Shown: positions 10,788-21,837 of the stretch, piece by piece
Layout of the letters: each line of letters starts with the position of its first letter
Numbering within the stretch: position 1 is the first letter of the stretch
Origin: Apoderus coryli
Lineage: Eukaryota; Arthropoda; Insecta; Coleoptera; Attelabidae
Reading direction: 5' to 3'
Length of the DNA stretch: 64,000 nucleotides
Assembly (NCBI GenBank): GCA_911728435.2
Contig: OU452209.1
Coordinates: 13,684,869 to 13,748,868, forward strand
Notes under the pieces: model-generated
Database searches by the model: none
Told to the model about the DNA's origin: nothing
What the model saw: the letters and a program-made list of their open reading frames with translations, nothing else
Program-made: the position numbers and the translations under genes

Positions 10788-11799
10788 ATTCAGGTTAATA
10801 TTTACATGATTATACGTAATATCGCTTGTAACCACCAGATACCAGGTTGTTAGCGGCGAGATAACGTTATCGGATCGTATTCTGGGTACTGGGTTTGGTT
10901 TTTCTATTGAGATAGGGCTTTTTTTTACCTGTAACAGTTATATATACCTACTTGTTATTTAAACTTATTGTGAGTTGCGGTATCAAATTACTCACAGTAA
11001 TATCTTTATATCCTGGTTTGTGGAATTGGAGAGGACAGTTGGTCATTGTTTTTTTTGAATATTCGGTTATCTACAGATTTTTATTAAATATTTTATTATA
11101 GGTTAGGTTAATCACCTGTTAAACGCTTCTTCTTTTTTTGGTTTAAATCATACCTATTCGACTGACAGCCAAGGCTCCTGTAGTATATTGTTGCTAGTTT
11201 ATGGCCACATATTGGCTTGTTAGTTATTAGTAAGTATTTTGAATTAAGTATTTAGATTACTTCTTTGTGAATAGCTTTATTTGTTTGTTTCGTTACATAT
11301 ATTCACATAGTCACATAAGTACATATATTTACATATTTATTTACACATCTATTTACAAATTTATTTACAAACTTAATTATATATTATATTTACAATTGTT
11401 ATTTCGGAAACAGTGGAGTGTCAATTATCCTTCCCGTAAGATACCCTAGGCAATTTTCCCATTTTTATGATTATATAATCTCGGCTGTTGGGCTTCTCGT
11501 TGGGCTCTAAAAATGGGTGGCGACTGTTAAATAGAAGTAGCTCCTCGACCTGCGACCTCTCTCGGCGAGCTAGCGGGGCAGCCCCTTTGAACCAGCAGTT
11601 GGCCTTGGGGAGACGTGATTATGCAGTCCGCTGGTTAAGCCAGCATTCTTATTTTATAGTAGCCCCTTAATCCGTGGCGACCAAAAAGGGAGGCCACAAA
11701 GAACTAACTAATTCTCTTGAAAATATCTTCGGGGATTTTGATACTTAATCAAACCCTATGAAAGTTACTAATTTTTTCCTTATACGTGCAATCTCTTCT
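10788..11799. other. Non-coding interval
   Basis: AT-rich with a GC-richer patch at 11480-11690. Short open frames here have no recognisable motif. The patch resembles an uncharacterised repeat rather than a gene. Confidence 0.4.
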
Positions 11800-12275
11800 T
11801 GTGATCGTCAATGGAAAAAGGTCAATTTTGAGTATTCATAAAGCATTGCTTTAAAAAAAGATACAGTGAAAACCAAAATGGCTTGATAAACATCATTCGA
11901 ACTCTGCACCATCGAGAGAAATGGTATAATTACCGAATTTAAACGTGGTCGTACCAGCACCAGTGATGCAGAGCGCAGGGACACCCAAATGAGACTGCCA
12001 TTCCAGAAAACGTCAAAAAAAATCACAAATTGGTTATGAACAATCGCAAATTGTAGCTGACATTTAAAGATATCAGAGGGTAGTGTTTTTACCATTTTAC
12101 ATGAACATTTGAGTATGCGGCTAAGCTTTGTGCAAAGTGAGTGCCGCGTGAGCTCACCGACCAAAAACAATAACGAATTGATGCTTCAGAGGAGAGTTTG
12201 GCTCTGTTAAACCGCAATAAAATGGAATTCTATGGTGAATATGTGACAATGGTTAAAACATGGCTTCACTATTAC
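11800..12275 (+). pseudogene. Mariner transposase N-terminal half, interrupted by P-like element
   Basis: Degraded plus-strand transposase. Recognisable pieces, with frame changes, are FKRGRTSTSDAERR, KKNHKLVMNNRKL, ISEGSVFTILHEHLSMRLSF-like text, DQKQ-RIDASEESLALLNR and MEFYGEYVTMVKTWLHYY, the block before and at the first catalytic Asp (here Val-Lys replaces the usual Asp-Glu). The homology stops at HYY exactly where the P-like element begins, and it resumes at 15872 with YYTPESKRQ. Confidence 0.8.
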
Positions 12276-12306
12276 CATTGTCTTTAAAAGGAGAGTCTGT
12301 CAGCGC
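12276..12306 (+). repeat. P-like element left TIR (31 bp)
   Basis: It pairs with 15841-15871 at 27 of 31 bases. The mismatches cluster at positions 12-18 and the two outer blocks are perfect. Confidence 0.85.
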
Positions 12307-12326
12307 TATGTCACAGCATTAATAAG

Positions 12327-13429
12327 TACAGCATTCCGTCTCCACGTTCGCACTTTGAAAAAAAGTGTGACGTAAGATGCCGCCATTTTGGGTTACAAAA
12401 CAGGTCCTGACTAAGAATAATTATAGTTTTTGGTTTCTAACCACAGTACTGTATTTTTATTTTTGTAAAAATATTTAAGTACATAATAATATCGCTGTCA
12501 ATTTCAGAAATATTTGTGGTGTGTCATAGTGATTGAAAACAACCTTGAGTGGTGTTATCAGTTAAATGTTGACATGATTGGGTGATTTTTAATAACAATA
12601 ATAATAACTATTGGAAAAAGTTGTTATTGTCAAAAAAAAATTAAGATTGTCAGATTTTTGATTAGTTTTCAATTTCTATATTATATTGGTCAGTTAAAAT
12701 CGTTTCAGTTTTGTATTTAGTTTGTTATTTTTCTTTATTAATAAATCGCGTTTATTTCAATTTTCGTGGTTTATTATGAATATCGTTGTAGTGAGTTAAA
12801 CGGGTAGTTTAATTCACAAATTACAACAACAGCAACTTTAAAGGCAAATTTTGGCAAAGACTTCTTGAAACTTTATAATGATATTGTCAATAAAATAACA
12901 ACTAGCCACGCGACAACTTGTGTTTATGTTTCACTTGTATTTAGTTTAAAAACATATTAGATGCTGTCATTTCGTAATACAAATTTTACGGTTATACAAA
13001 TAGTTGTTATAAACGTAAAATTATCTAGTATTTATCTTAATTTTACTTATTACTCACCTAACAGGATCTTTGGGGAAGCGAAAAAAATGTTTAGAGCAAG
13101 TGTACCGCTTATTGGGACAACATTTTGCAACACACACATGTCCTCCGTGATTATTCATTGTATGAATCCCAAGACACGTTAATAAAAATAAAATCCTTTT
13201 AATTCTCACGAACACTATACCAAAAACACAAAACACAGATTTAGATTTAAACACAATATTTATTTATCTCGTACACGCCGACAATGAACTATATATTGAA
13301 CACAGTAGTGAACTGTATCTATCTACGTCAATGCGATTATTTTGACGTTGTAACCCATAATGGCGGCATGCGCGACGATATGCGCAGGACGGCTTGCAAA
13401 CGTGAAATGGTGAAAGACAGAATACTGTA
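12327..13429. repeat. Internal inverted repeats in the P-like element
   Basis: Two inverted pairs: tacagcattccgtct at 12327-12341 with agacagaatactgta at 13415-13429 (13 of 15), and atgccgccattttgggttac near 12383 with gtaacccataatggcggcat near 13350 (19 of 20). They bracket the THAP exon and may mark a smaller nested element or internal binding sites. Confidence 0.6.
13069..13164 (-). pseudogene. THAP-domain exon of a P-like transposase
   Basis: The minus-strand translation includes MNNHGGHVCVAKCCPNKRYT, then CSKHFFRFPKDPVR, and ends in a canonical splice donor (AG then GTGAGT at about 13053-13069). The C-x3-CC spacing with HxFP-like HFFRFPKD matches the start of a C2CH THAP zinc finger, the DNA-binding domain of P transposases. 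The expected following exons would lie below 13053, where I see no coding sequence, so this is an orphan first exon. Coordinates are approximate to a few bases. Confidence 0.65.
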
Positions 13430-13689
13430 TTATTTATTATACTGTGGCTATGTACCGGCAGGTGCTAGACTCTGGTGGCCAAACTTTGAAGTACGATTTA
13501 TGAATGAAAATCAAAATTCTCCTCTTTTACATATTTTGGTAGAGGGGAGCAGGCGCGGGTGAACGACCTCTTCAAACACTGAAAAGTTCCCCTCTGTTAG
13601 TTTATTTCACTCGAACTAGGGTTGCCAGACAAAAAAATTTGATGTAGATGTTTCTCTACAACTAAGGTTGCCAGACCATACAATTTTGA

Positions 13690-13960
13690 GGAAGGACAAC
13701 CAAAAATATTCGTACATAAAATTTGTTTGAAAAAGTATTCCATACGTGGTCTACAAAATCTGCTATAAAAAGTTGATGAGCATAATAACGAGGTTACTGT
13801 AAAAAATGGGTAGTGAAAAATAATATTTATTTAAGTAGATGTAGATATAGGTACAGGGTGTCTGACACTAAGCGTTATTATGCACTTAAACTTTATATAG
13901 CAGATTTTGTAGACCAAGTACGGAATACTTTTGAAAACAAATTTTCGTTTTGAGTTTGGT
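13690..13960. repeat. Palindromic MITE-like repeat
   Basis: The block at about 13734-13768, containing gtggtctacaaaatctgc, is repeated in inverted orientation at about 13896-13932, and shorter inverted blocks (gcataataacg and gcgttattatgc) lie inside. A tacagggtgtctgaca motif sits near the centre at about 13852. The stretch would fold into a long imperfect hairpin. Confidence 0.6.
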
Positions 13961-14508
13961 CTAAAATATCTGCGATATAAAATTAATTTAGTGCACATTT
14001 TTTATAAGGCAGTAAAAAGGAAAAAAAAACAAAAATATCTATATTTACATGGAGAGCTATTCTTTTCTCAAGAGGATCAGTTTTTTAACATTTATTCATT
14101 GTTTTATTAAGTATCGGTTTTAACAAAAGAAACAACTTTGTAATTACTAAAGAACATTGTTTATTCCATAAACAGTAGAAATTAATAAGGATGTTAGAAA
14201 ACATACAAAAATAGAGGTATAAATAACAAATAATGTGCATCAGCTAATATATTTTAATGGAGCGGATTACAAAATCTTTCAGCGACTCTTCTTTTCCATT
14301 TCCTACCATTATTCATAATCTCCAACCATAGAGCACTATAATTGAAAACAAATTTCCACACCACTCATGAAGTATTGCTAATGGCGCGTTACCTTTTTTC
14401 AGTGGGTGGTTCGCCAGTAGCCCTATTTCCCACAACTTCAACAAAATTCTATAACAGAAAAAAAAAAATAGTGACAAAGAGTTGTTTTCGGCGACATCTA
14501 GCGTTGGA

Positions 14509-14607
14509 AATTTGCGTCACACTGCCTGCCGATCACCACTGGTGAGTTGTGGATCAACGAAACGGCCCGTCTGGTAAAAGCATGGCAGTGTGAAACAAAT
14601 TTCCAAC
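14509..14607. repeat. Short inverted repeat pair
   Basis: ggaaatttgcgtcacactgcc at about 14509-14529 is inverted at about 14587-14607 (ggcagtgtgaaacaaatttcc), with a spacer of about 57 bp. It has no coding content and resembles the remnant of a small foldback element. Confidence 0.5.
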
Positions 14608-15840
14608 ATAACTAAAAGTCTTGTTACATGTAACAAGCAATTCGGAAAAATAATATAGCTGAAGTATCAATAACAATCACATTTTTTTTTTCAACTATAT
14701 TTTAGATTATTTTATTGGCCTCTGGTAACGTCACTACAGTATCGCAGATAGCAAGACACAACCTGGTCATTGTCTTTATAAAAATAATGACCTGGTCTAT
14801 TATTATACTGGTCTTGCGGGGGTGGCTATTCTCGTCTTTATACGTCTCAGTCTCAAACACAATTAGATATAAAAAATTACCTACTTAATCGTTCATTAAT
14901 TATTTACCTGAATTTATGATCCACTCTTGACATCTGGCAGAGTCCTTGACTGGGAAGAAAAATTGCCGTAGTCCAGGAGTGTTCCATCTAGAATGTGCAC
15001 AAGCGAAGTACGAACACTTCTGTCCAGACATCTATAACAATACATGTTTTTAGATACAAACTCCAGAAAATCCTATCGCTCATTGAAAACTCATTCGATT
15101 ATCATTGTAAATTATTTTTTGTGCTATTAAGTATTTTATAAAAAAATGGATCAGAACTTACCTTTCGGCTTTGTATCTCGTAAAGGGAAATTACCTATAA
15201 TCAACACAAAAAATTAGCACTATTTAACTTTAAAATTTAAAATCAGGCTTAATATTATTTCATGGAGAAAAAGGATAAATAATAATGATAATATATTTAT
15301 ATAGCTATCTCTGTTAAGTATAAAACTTCGTATATTTTTTTATGTACGAGTAGGACCTACCTTATATATGTATTTATTTCTTATTTTATTATTAATAGAT
15401 ACAGTGTTGCGACTATGACGACTCAATATTATGTGATCGCCTAAATAATGAAGTCAAAGAAACTTTTTTATAATAGATATCGTTAAAACTAAGTTAATAA
15501 ATGTGGAAAACTCAGATCAAGCAAAATAACATTTAATTATATTTTTGAATTATTGGTCAAAAAAAAAAAATAATGTTGGAACCATTTATAAAATGAAAAA
15601 TAAGGTAGCATCTGATAATTATGTGACGGCTGGCAACATTGTCTATGGCTGCAAGCGAAAGAAAAATACGTGAACTTATTATACATGTCCGTATGTTCAA
15701 ATCACGACCTGATTGGTCGAAAAACATGGCTCCCCCACTTTTCCACCAAGATTGCTACACATTTACTATAAACCCAAATTAATGAATGAACGACATTTTA
15801 CGACAACGCCTTCTGGTTTTTTTAGACAGGTACTAATCAA

Positions 15841-15871
15841 GCGCTGACAGACTATGTTTATAAAGACAATG
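15841..15871 (-). repeat. P-like element right TIR (31 bp)
   Basis: Inverted partner of 12276-12306. It is followed directly by the ctattac target duplication and the resumed mariner reading frame. Confidence 0.85.
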
Positions 15872-16058
15872 CTATTACACACCAGAATCCAAAAGACAGT
15901 TGAGTGGACAGCAATCGACGAACCGCAAAGCGAGCATTTGCAAAAGAAAATAAAGTTGTTTCACCAAGACAATGCACCGTGTCACAAATCGATTAAATAT
16001 ATGGCAAAATTGAATGAATTGGGCTTCGAATTGCTTACCCAGCCATCGTATTCTCCAG
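15872..16058 (+). pseudogene. Mariner transposase, catalytic segment after the P-like insertion
   Basis: It resumes at the target duplication with YYTPESKRQ and, after a frameshift, VEWTAIDEP. An internal deletion then jumps to KIKLFHQDNAPCHKSIKYMA, which carries the second catalytic Asp, and LTQPSYSPDSEAED, with the third Asp in SPD. HQDNAPCH is typical of mariner DD34D transposases, so this differs in type from the element at 8691-10787. Homology ends near 16058 at a reverse-strand RT fragment. Confidence 0.8.
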
Positions 16059-16330
16059 ATTCTGAAGCTGAGGATATAATTTTCTCATATATTACAATCT
16101 GAAGAACTTTGGAGATGTCACAAAGAAGGGAAATTGGGCTGTAGTTGCTAATTACATCAAACTTCCCTGATTTTAGGATATGTATAACTCTTGTGGTCTT
16201 CCAGCCAACAGGAAACGTGGAAGACGTGGAATTTGCTTAAAAATTTGTTGCAGAGAGCACACTGATGCAGTCTTTTACAAGGAAACTAGGGAGACATGTA
16301 AGGTTAATGTTAAGAGATTTACCAGCCTTG
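16058..16330 (-). pseudogene. Short non-LTR RT fragment
   Basis: The minus-strand reading gives FPVGWKTTRVI, then HILKSGKFDVISNY and SPISLLCDISKVLQIVIYEKI, the first conserved block of a non-LTR reverse transcriptase. No catalytic motif remains. It cuts off the mariner fragment on its left. Confidence 0.7.
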
Positions 16331-16375
16331 ATAACAACATCGATAGTAACATGAATAACATCAATAGTTGTCTCC

Positions 16376-16622
16376 CTAATTACAAAGTTCTATATAACAT
16401 TTTTTTTTTTGAGGGTACAAAGTTCTATGTAAAAAATACTGTAATATAAGTTTGGAATGAATCTTGTAGGCAACATAGAACCTTAGTTATCATGAGAAAA
16501 TCAAGGATGTATGTGGAAAGTATGCGTTTGAGTATAACAAAGGTGTATTATAAAACATAGAACTTTGTAATAAATAAATATTTATTATAAAAGTATTACA
16601 TGGTTCTATGTTGCAACATACT
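16376..16622. repeat. Nested inverted repeats (tacaaagttctatgt / ggcaacatagaacc)
   Basis: tacaaagttctatgt at about 16418-16432 is inverted at about 16555-16571 (acatagaactttgta). A second pair, ggcaacatagaacc near 16470 and ggttctatgttgc near 16600, overlaps the first. A partial third copy, ttacaaagttctata, is at about 16379. It looks like two related palindromic elements interleaved. Coordinates are approximate. Confidence 0.55.
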
Positions 16623-16639
16623 GTAACGGTAAAATTCGG

Positions 16640-19600
16640 GTAGATACAAGAATTCACTAAACCCTATTCAAGACTGCTAATTCGTGTTATAATTCAACCT
16701 AGAACCACTCTATTTCCACCGAGTTAAATACTTACCTTTAGACATATTTTCCTATGTTCTGTCTTGCCTTAATAAAATACCTTTTTATACTAATTTTTGT
16801 ATCATATTTATTCATCTAGTGTACAGACCATCATCATACTTTATTTCCGCCCCATATCCTGGTTCTGTGTTCCTGAAACATGCCAAGTTTCTTCAGAAAG
16901 TTAAAATGTTAATATTATAAATAAATTTAGGTACTTACCAGCTGAATGTGTCCTAGGCTATTCTCTGTATTGTTTTTGGATGGTATGGTGGCCGTGTTTA
17001 CGTCCTGTGAGTTGGGGCAGCCCTGTTTTTAAGCCCATGTCCGTTCCTGGCTTTTACATCAAGTTCGTGCGCGAGTTCCTAATCCTATTTTGATCATCGC
17101 CCTCCTACGAGTAATGGGGGACTAAATTAACTTATATTTAACGTATTTGAAGCCCTACCTTTTACCGATTACTCTTATTTCTTCTGTGTTGGCACTTCGG
17201 TACTTAGACAATGTTTTACGCTCGAATTTTCTGTGAGATCATTGTTTTCAACGCTTGATCGGCTGCGGAATGATGGTTTGATTTGTCTTCTGTGGTTCAC
17301 CAATTGGTTAGACCCAAAGTACCCTAGAATTGCGGTGGAAATCACGTATTTCACGGGTTAAGCATATCACAATATACTTTGTGGGTTATGTGATTATCAT
17401 CTTGCACCTGATGCTAGTATTATATGAGAAAGCTGTGTGATGGCATACTTACCGTTCTTTTATCTACTGTTGGATGGTATTACGAATGATGATTTGCCGT
17501 TTTTACTTGTTAATTGTCCCTGTGAAGGTCTTCCTGGGGCACTATAACTGGAGGGTATGTGAACGAGGCCTCCCGCTGCTGAACCCGGGTCGCGCAACGC
17601 ATACCTGTCTTTTTACATCCTCTTATACAAGACCGTTACCTGGTTATAGGCCTCTGAGTGGCTGGAAGTCGAGTTCGGCACTCTTGGGGAAGCTCCGAAT
17701 CATACATCTCCGTTCTGGGAGCATACGACGGCGGAGATATCGTTGTAATGAAACTTTATGTTAGGTTAAGGTTTCAGTTTGGCATATGCTATAATTATGC
17801 TGGGTTTCTCTTCGTGTTGGATCCCAGGACTTTGTTCCTAAAAACCACACAATTGTATAGGTTACCTATACGTTATTTAACTCCCGGCTATGACACAAAA
17901 CGGTGGCACTGTAGTTAGTGTTGCTGTTTTCTTACCTGATTTTGACAAATATATTCAGTGTTTAGTTTTCGTTTGCTATTATTGAGTAGTAGAGTTCGTG
18001 AAGGCCTAATTTCGGCGTTATTATGGTTTGCCGTGACGTGTAGGTTATATATTTTCACTTTGACTTAGTTGAACTAATTTACGACAGACAGCTGAATTCT
18101 GTCACATTGAATACTTCATATGACAACTTGAGTAGTTCATATCACTTGCTTGATCGTCACTCCCTTTTACAGGAGGTAGTTCACTGTTGTAATTTGCTAT
18201 TTATTGGTGTTCGTATGGCAGTCTGTTCTCGCAGTGGACATAATGCTTCGGTGGCTCTGCTTGTTGCTGTTTATGCCGTGCGTGTGATAGCTATTTCGAT
18301 TTGACAGCGCAGTGTAATTACTGTGGGGATATGCTTCTACCTACTCGCAGGCTGTGTTGAGTGACAGTTTGTTTGGCATTGTATACTTACCGCCTGTTTG
18401 ATGAGATTTTATTGGATGAAAATGACTTTTGGCGGTAAGAATAGTGAAAATCGCACGTTATTGGTGATTTAAGACTTTTGCGAATTTAGTTGTTGAAAAT
18501 TAGTCCTACTGTGTGCATCTGCCATTGGCGATTGAAATTATAATTGAAAAATAGAAAAGCTGTTTTCTAACCATTATGTATATGGGATCATAATTGTAAT
18601 TTCGATATACGCGGATTGTGTTGGTGAATGTGTTGGAGAGGATTTACGGCGCTGATGTTGGAGTTTTATTAGCTTCCGTGGGTTTTTTTTTTTATCAATC
18701 CGCAACTACTTCATGTAGGATCATACGCCATTTTGGTTCGCTGTACGACTGGGGCTAGGTAAGCGATGATTGAACCTGAATATCCTGATTTTGACTGGTA
18801 TTTTGTTGATTTCTAGTCTTCAATACCTCAAGAGAATCGTTGCACAATAGCGGTTGTGTTTGGATTGTGCGGTGTAACGATTGTGTTGTATATAGATTGT
18901 TGCTGAGGCCACGCCTCATTTAAGAATTGAAGCTACCCTTCTAGAAGGGTTTTTGGTACGGATTACAAATTGAGTATTAATGAGAATGGACAGACATGTG
19001 TGAGTGGATTTGAATCAGAGGCTATGTACTAACCGGGTACATATGTAAACGGATTTAATTACGAATTTCACCTACAGAAGTCGGACGAATTCCTGAACTG
19101 TCCCTGGATTTCCAGCTAAGTGGAACATTTATAATAATTTTCTTCTCTAATTACGATTTACAATAATTTTCTTCTCTAGTTACGGTTTACTTATGAGTAC
19201 TACATTATCAATTTTGATCAAGGCATTGAGGGTCTGATGTGCGAGCCAGTGCGCAAGATTCAGTTTGTTTGACTTTGTTATTTTTTTTGTGAGGATTATA
19301 TAAATAATCAATTTATGTCGAATGCGTGCTGACTCCGTTATCGGTCCTCAATGTAATCAGTGATTTCTTATTTTTTTTTTTAAATGGTTGTTCCACATTG
19401 ATAGTTTAAATATAATTTCAAGTATAATAATGATATATTTTCACGTACAATATATTATGTCTACGTAATTACTGAGATGTAAATCAGTGGTACCACAGAG
19501 GTGACTCAGGTTTTTGAACGGTGGGTGTGTAATTCATACAGAATAATAATATGAATTGATTTTAATGTTTCTAATTCGAAATTATTAGTTGATGTATCGG

Positions 19601-19940
19601 TCTGTGAGACACAAAATTTTATTACATCCTTTTTATTTATTTTTATTGTCAATTTCAATATAGGACTCAAATGATTTTTAAGTCTAGTTGTTTTATTCTC
19701 AGAGTCGATCCCCGAATTATTTACTATTAAATAGGTTCTTGCTTTTCCGGAATTCGACCGATGCCCGCGGTGAAGATTAAGCAAGTGGCGCCAGGCAAAA
19801 TAACGTTATTTAGGTTGGATTAAAGGTAATCGTACATCGATCCCCCCTTTTCCTCCACTGTTTCAAAGCTAGTCCGAAGGCCACCGCCGCATCAGACAAA
19901 CTAATTAATAATTCGAGCGATCCTTTTGAATTGAAAATTT
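16640..19940. other. Long gene-free block, GC-richer than surroundings
   Basis: About 3 kb with only short frames and no recognisable protein motif, but with clearly higher GC than neighbouring DNA between about 16950 and 19100. Several cttacc motifs on the plus strand (16933, 17445, 17932, 18388) read as splice-donor-like GGTAAG on the minus strand. It could be a non-coding LTR-type element, a host non-coding RNA locus or an old unclassified repeat. A tggcgcc motif at about 19786 resembles the start of some primer binding sites, but no LTR pair was found. Confidence 0.35.
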
Positions 19941-19981
19941 ATACGTCACAATACAATCTTTTTCTTTATTCTGATGAAATA

Positions 19982-20640
19982 AGTAGGTAGTTTATGTACA
20001 GAGTACTGGCAGACCATCCAGAATTTACAGAAATAATTTTATGGAGCGATAGTTGTGTCCCACAAAATAGAAATAGGCTTTTGAGTTATGCTCTAATGTA
20101 TCTAGTCCAAATGCACCAGAACTTAAAACTTAAAAATAACGAAAAAATTTTCGGGTCCAGATCACTCTTGCATTCAAGATGTCGACGTTATATATAGCGC
20201 TATAGAAAGGTCATTGAGCAAAATAGAATAACATTTTCCGGTCTCACATCTCCGCTTTTTATTAAAAGTAAATCGACAGAAACCTTACACAATAATTCAG
20301 AAGAAGAAAGAGGATTTCATAGACTTCTAATATTATCCAAGTCAGTTAAACTAACACTGTGCCATTTTCAAAAGTAGTATGTTTGCAGTTCTCCAGAAGA
20401 TTTTTTGAGCTGAAATATACAATCTTTCAAACCGAATAAAGAATCTAACTCGTTCAAAGTCGTTAACTTGCATCAACGAAAACTCAGAAGAGCTCATGTT
20501 ATTTCTGAGAGCGAATCACGCATTCCAACAGAACTAAAAAAATGTGATAGGATTGTTGCACTGCCTCAAACAAAAGTAGATGCCCTAAAATCGATGTACA
20601 AGTGGATTCGTGCAATGGATCAGCAATACTGAGTCCATTT
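19982..20640 (+). pseudogene. Transposase-like protein with W-x-D-x-C-x2-Q-N-x-N motif
   Basis: Plus-strand coding remnant. Its first open part (from 19994) has HPEFTEIILWSDSCVPQNRN. After a frameshift near 20150 the homologous reading continues GPDHSCIQDVDVIYSAIERS. It ends with KCDRIVALPQTKVDALKSMY and KWIRAMDQQY before a stop near 20632. The D-x-C-x2-Q-N-x-N and H-S-x-I-Q/M motifs recur in the minus-strand protein at 44662-45345, so both come from one superfamily of repeat-encoded, probably RNase H-fold proteins. I do not recognise the family by name with confidence. Confidence 0.6.
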
Positions 20641-21560
20641 TTAAACAAAAATAATTACTAGTATAATATATGATTATGTTATTTTGTGAGAAAAGTTAAC
20701 TTCCAAAGTTCTATGCTGTGATGTTTAGAAAAAAGTGTAAGTTCAAAAATACCAAATTAATTTTTCGATATTGGTTTGTTGTTTTGAAAATGGATTCATC
20801 AAAAACTCTTAAATTGATCGCCATTAACATCCACAATAAAATGAAAATAGAGTTGATATTTAAATTAAGGATTAAAAATCGTGCAATTTTTTAAATCAAT
20901 ATATTTCAAAACTGGAATAATACCACATGCAATCTTGTAATATTAGGGTTCAGTATAACATCATCAAAGATGGGACGCGAATCAACATAAACATTGTGGA
21001 GGAATCTGGAAAACGCATCAACTATATCCTGAGGAGGAGTATGTACGTTTTCATCAGCAACCCATCTTGTTGCCACTGTGTATTGTATTCATACCACTCT
21101 CGTGCCGTTGCTCAATTCAATTTCAATAACACGGACTTTGGCAGTAATTAAATTCTACCTAAATCAATATACGGGCGCTATTGCCCCCGTTTTTTACGTC
21201 CCGTTTTCTTGTTCTGTTCAGCAAATCAAAGTTATACAACACGCGCAGGCCTCTTCTGATATTAATGAAAAAAAAAACTATATACACACCCTAATTTACG
21301 TGGCTCGTTATAAACGTATTTTTTCCTCCCAATGCCTTTCCAACATTTCACAAGCTCCTTTTCCAAGTTTTTGCTATTGCAGACAATTTATTTTTTTTAG
21401 ACTCAGCACTAGCAAATAAATGTGCTGCTGTTCGCGATGACGACGGATCATTACGTTAAATGTCTTGTAGAAGATCGTTCTATGTTTGCCTATGTGGTGA
21501 TTCAAATTGTTTGAATAGTCGTATATTTGCCGAACGGCTCGTTCTTTAAAATGAATATAT
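20641..21560. other. Non-coding interval
   Basis: AT-rich; short frames without motifs. ttccaaagttctatgc near 20700 resembles the repeat unit at 16376-16622. Confidence 0.4.
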
Positions 21561-21561
21561 A

Positions 21562-21837
21562 CAGGGTGTTCCTAAAAACAATAATACTAAACTTAAGGAG
21601 GTTGTGGGGGACATTGTGGGGAAGAAGTTTTGCATAGAGACTCTTCGTCAAAAATGAGCCGTTTTGGTTCCAGAGTTTGTTTATAATACTTATAAAGTAC
21701 CTTAATATGGCCTTTCTAGGCATTCAATTAGTCGAAAAAAACGGTGGTACTTGTACACAAAAAGTGGTTGACTCCGAGAAAAAAAGGAACATGGTGGCCG
21801 CTCTATAAACAGCAAGAACATTTTAATAGATATTTAG
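21562..21837 (+). mobile_element. Mariner-type terminal remnant (acagggtgttcc end)
   Basis: It begins with tatacagggtgttcc and is followed by about 270 bp of non-coding sequence, including an aaaatgagccg stretch, up to the RT fragment at 21838. Only one end is present. Confidence 0.4.

Larger units (their letters stand above)
12276..15871 (-). mobile_element. P-element-like transposon, 31-bp TIRs, non-autonomous
   Basis: A 3596-bp insertion in a mariner transposase. The outer 31 bp at 12276-12306 match the reverse complement of 15841-15871 at 27 of 31 positions; both begin CATTGTCTTT and end GTCTGTCAGCGC. The 7-bp sequence ctattac flanks both ends (12269-12275 and 15872-15878), or 8 bp with one mismatch. 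A 31-bp TIR with a target duplication of about 8 bp is the classic P-element format. Inside is a THAP-type exon on the minus strand but no transposase body, so it would depend on another copy. Nested hairpins at 13690-13960 suggest later insertions. Confidence 0.8.

Noticed and set aside
13284..13562. A 92-codon plus-strand frame inside the P-like element
   Set aside because: It lies antisense to and beside the THAP exon, overlaps the internal inverted repeat and shows no family resemblance.
19780..19800. Primer-binding-site-like tggcgcc near the end of the GC-richer block
   Set aside because: No LTR pair, TG...CA ends or coding region accompany it.
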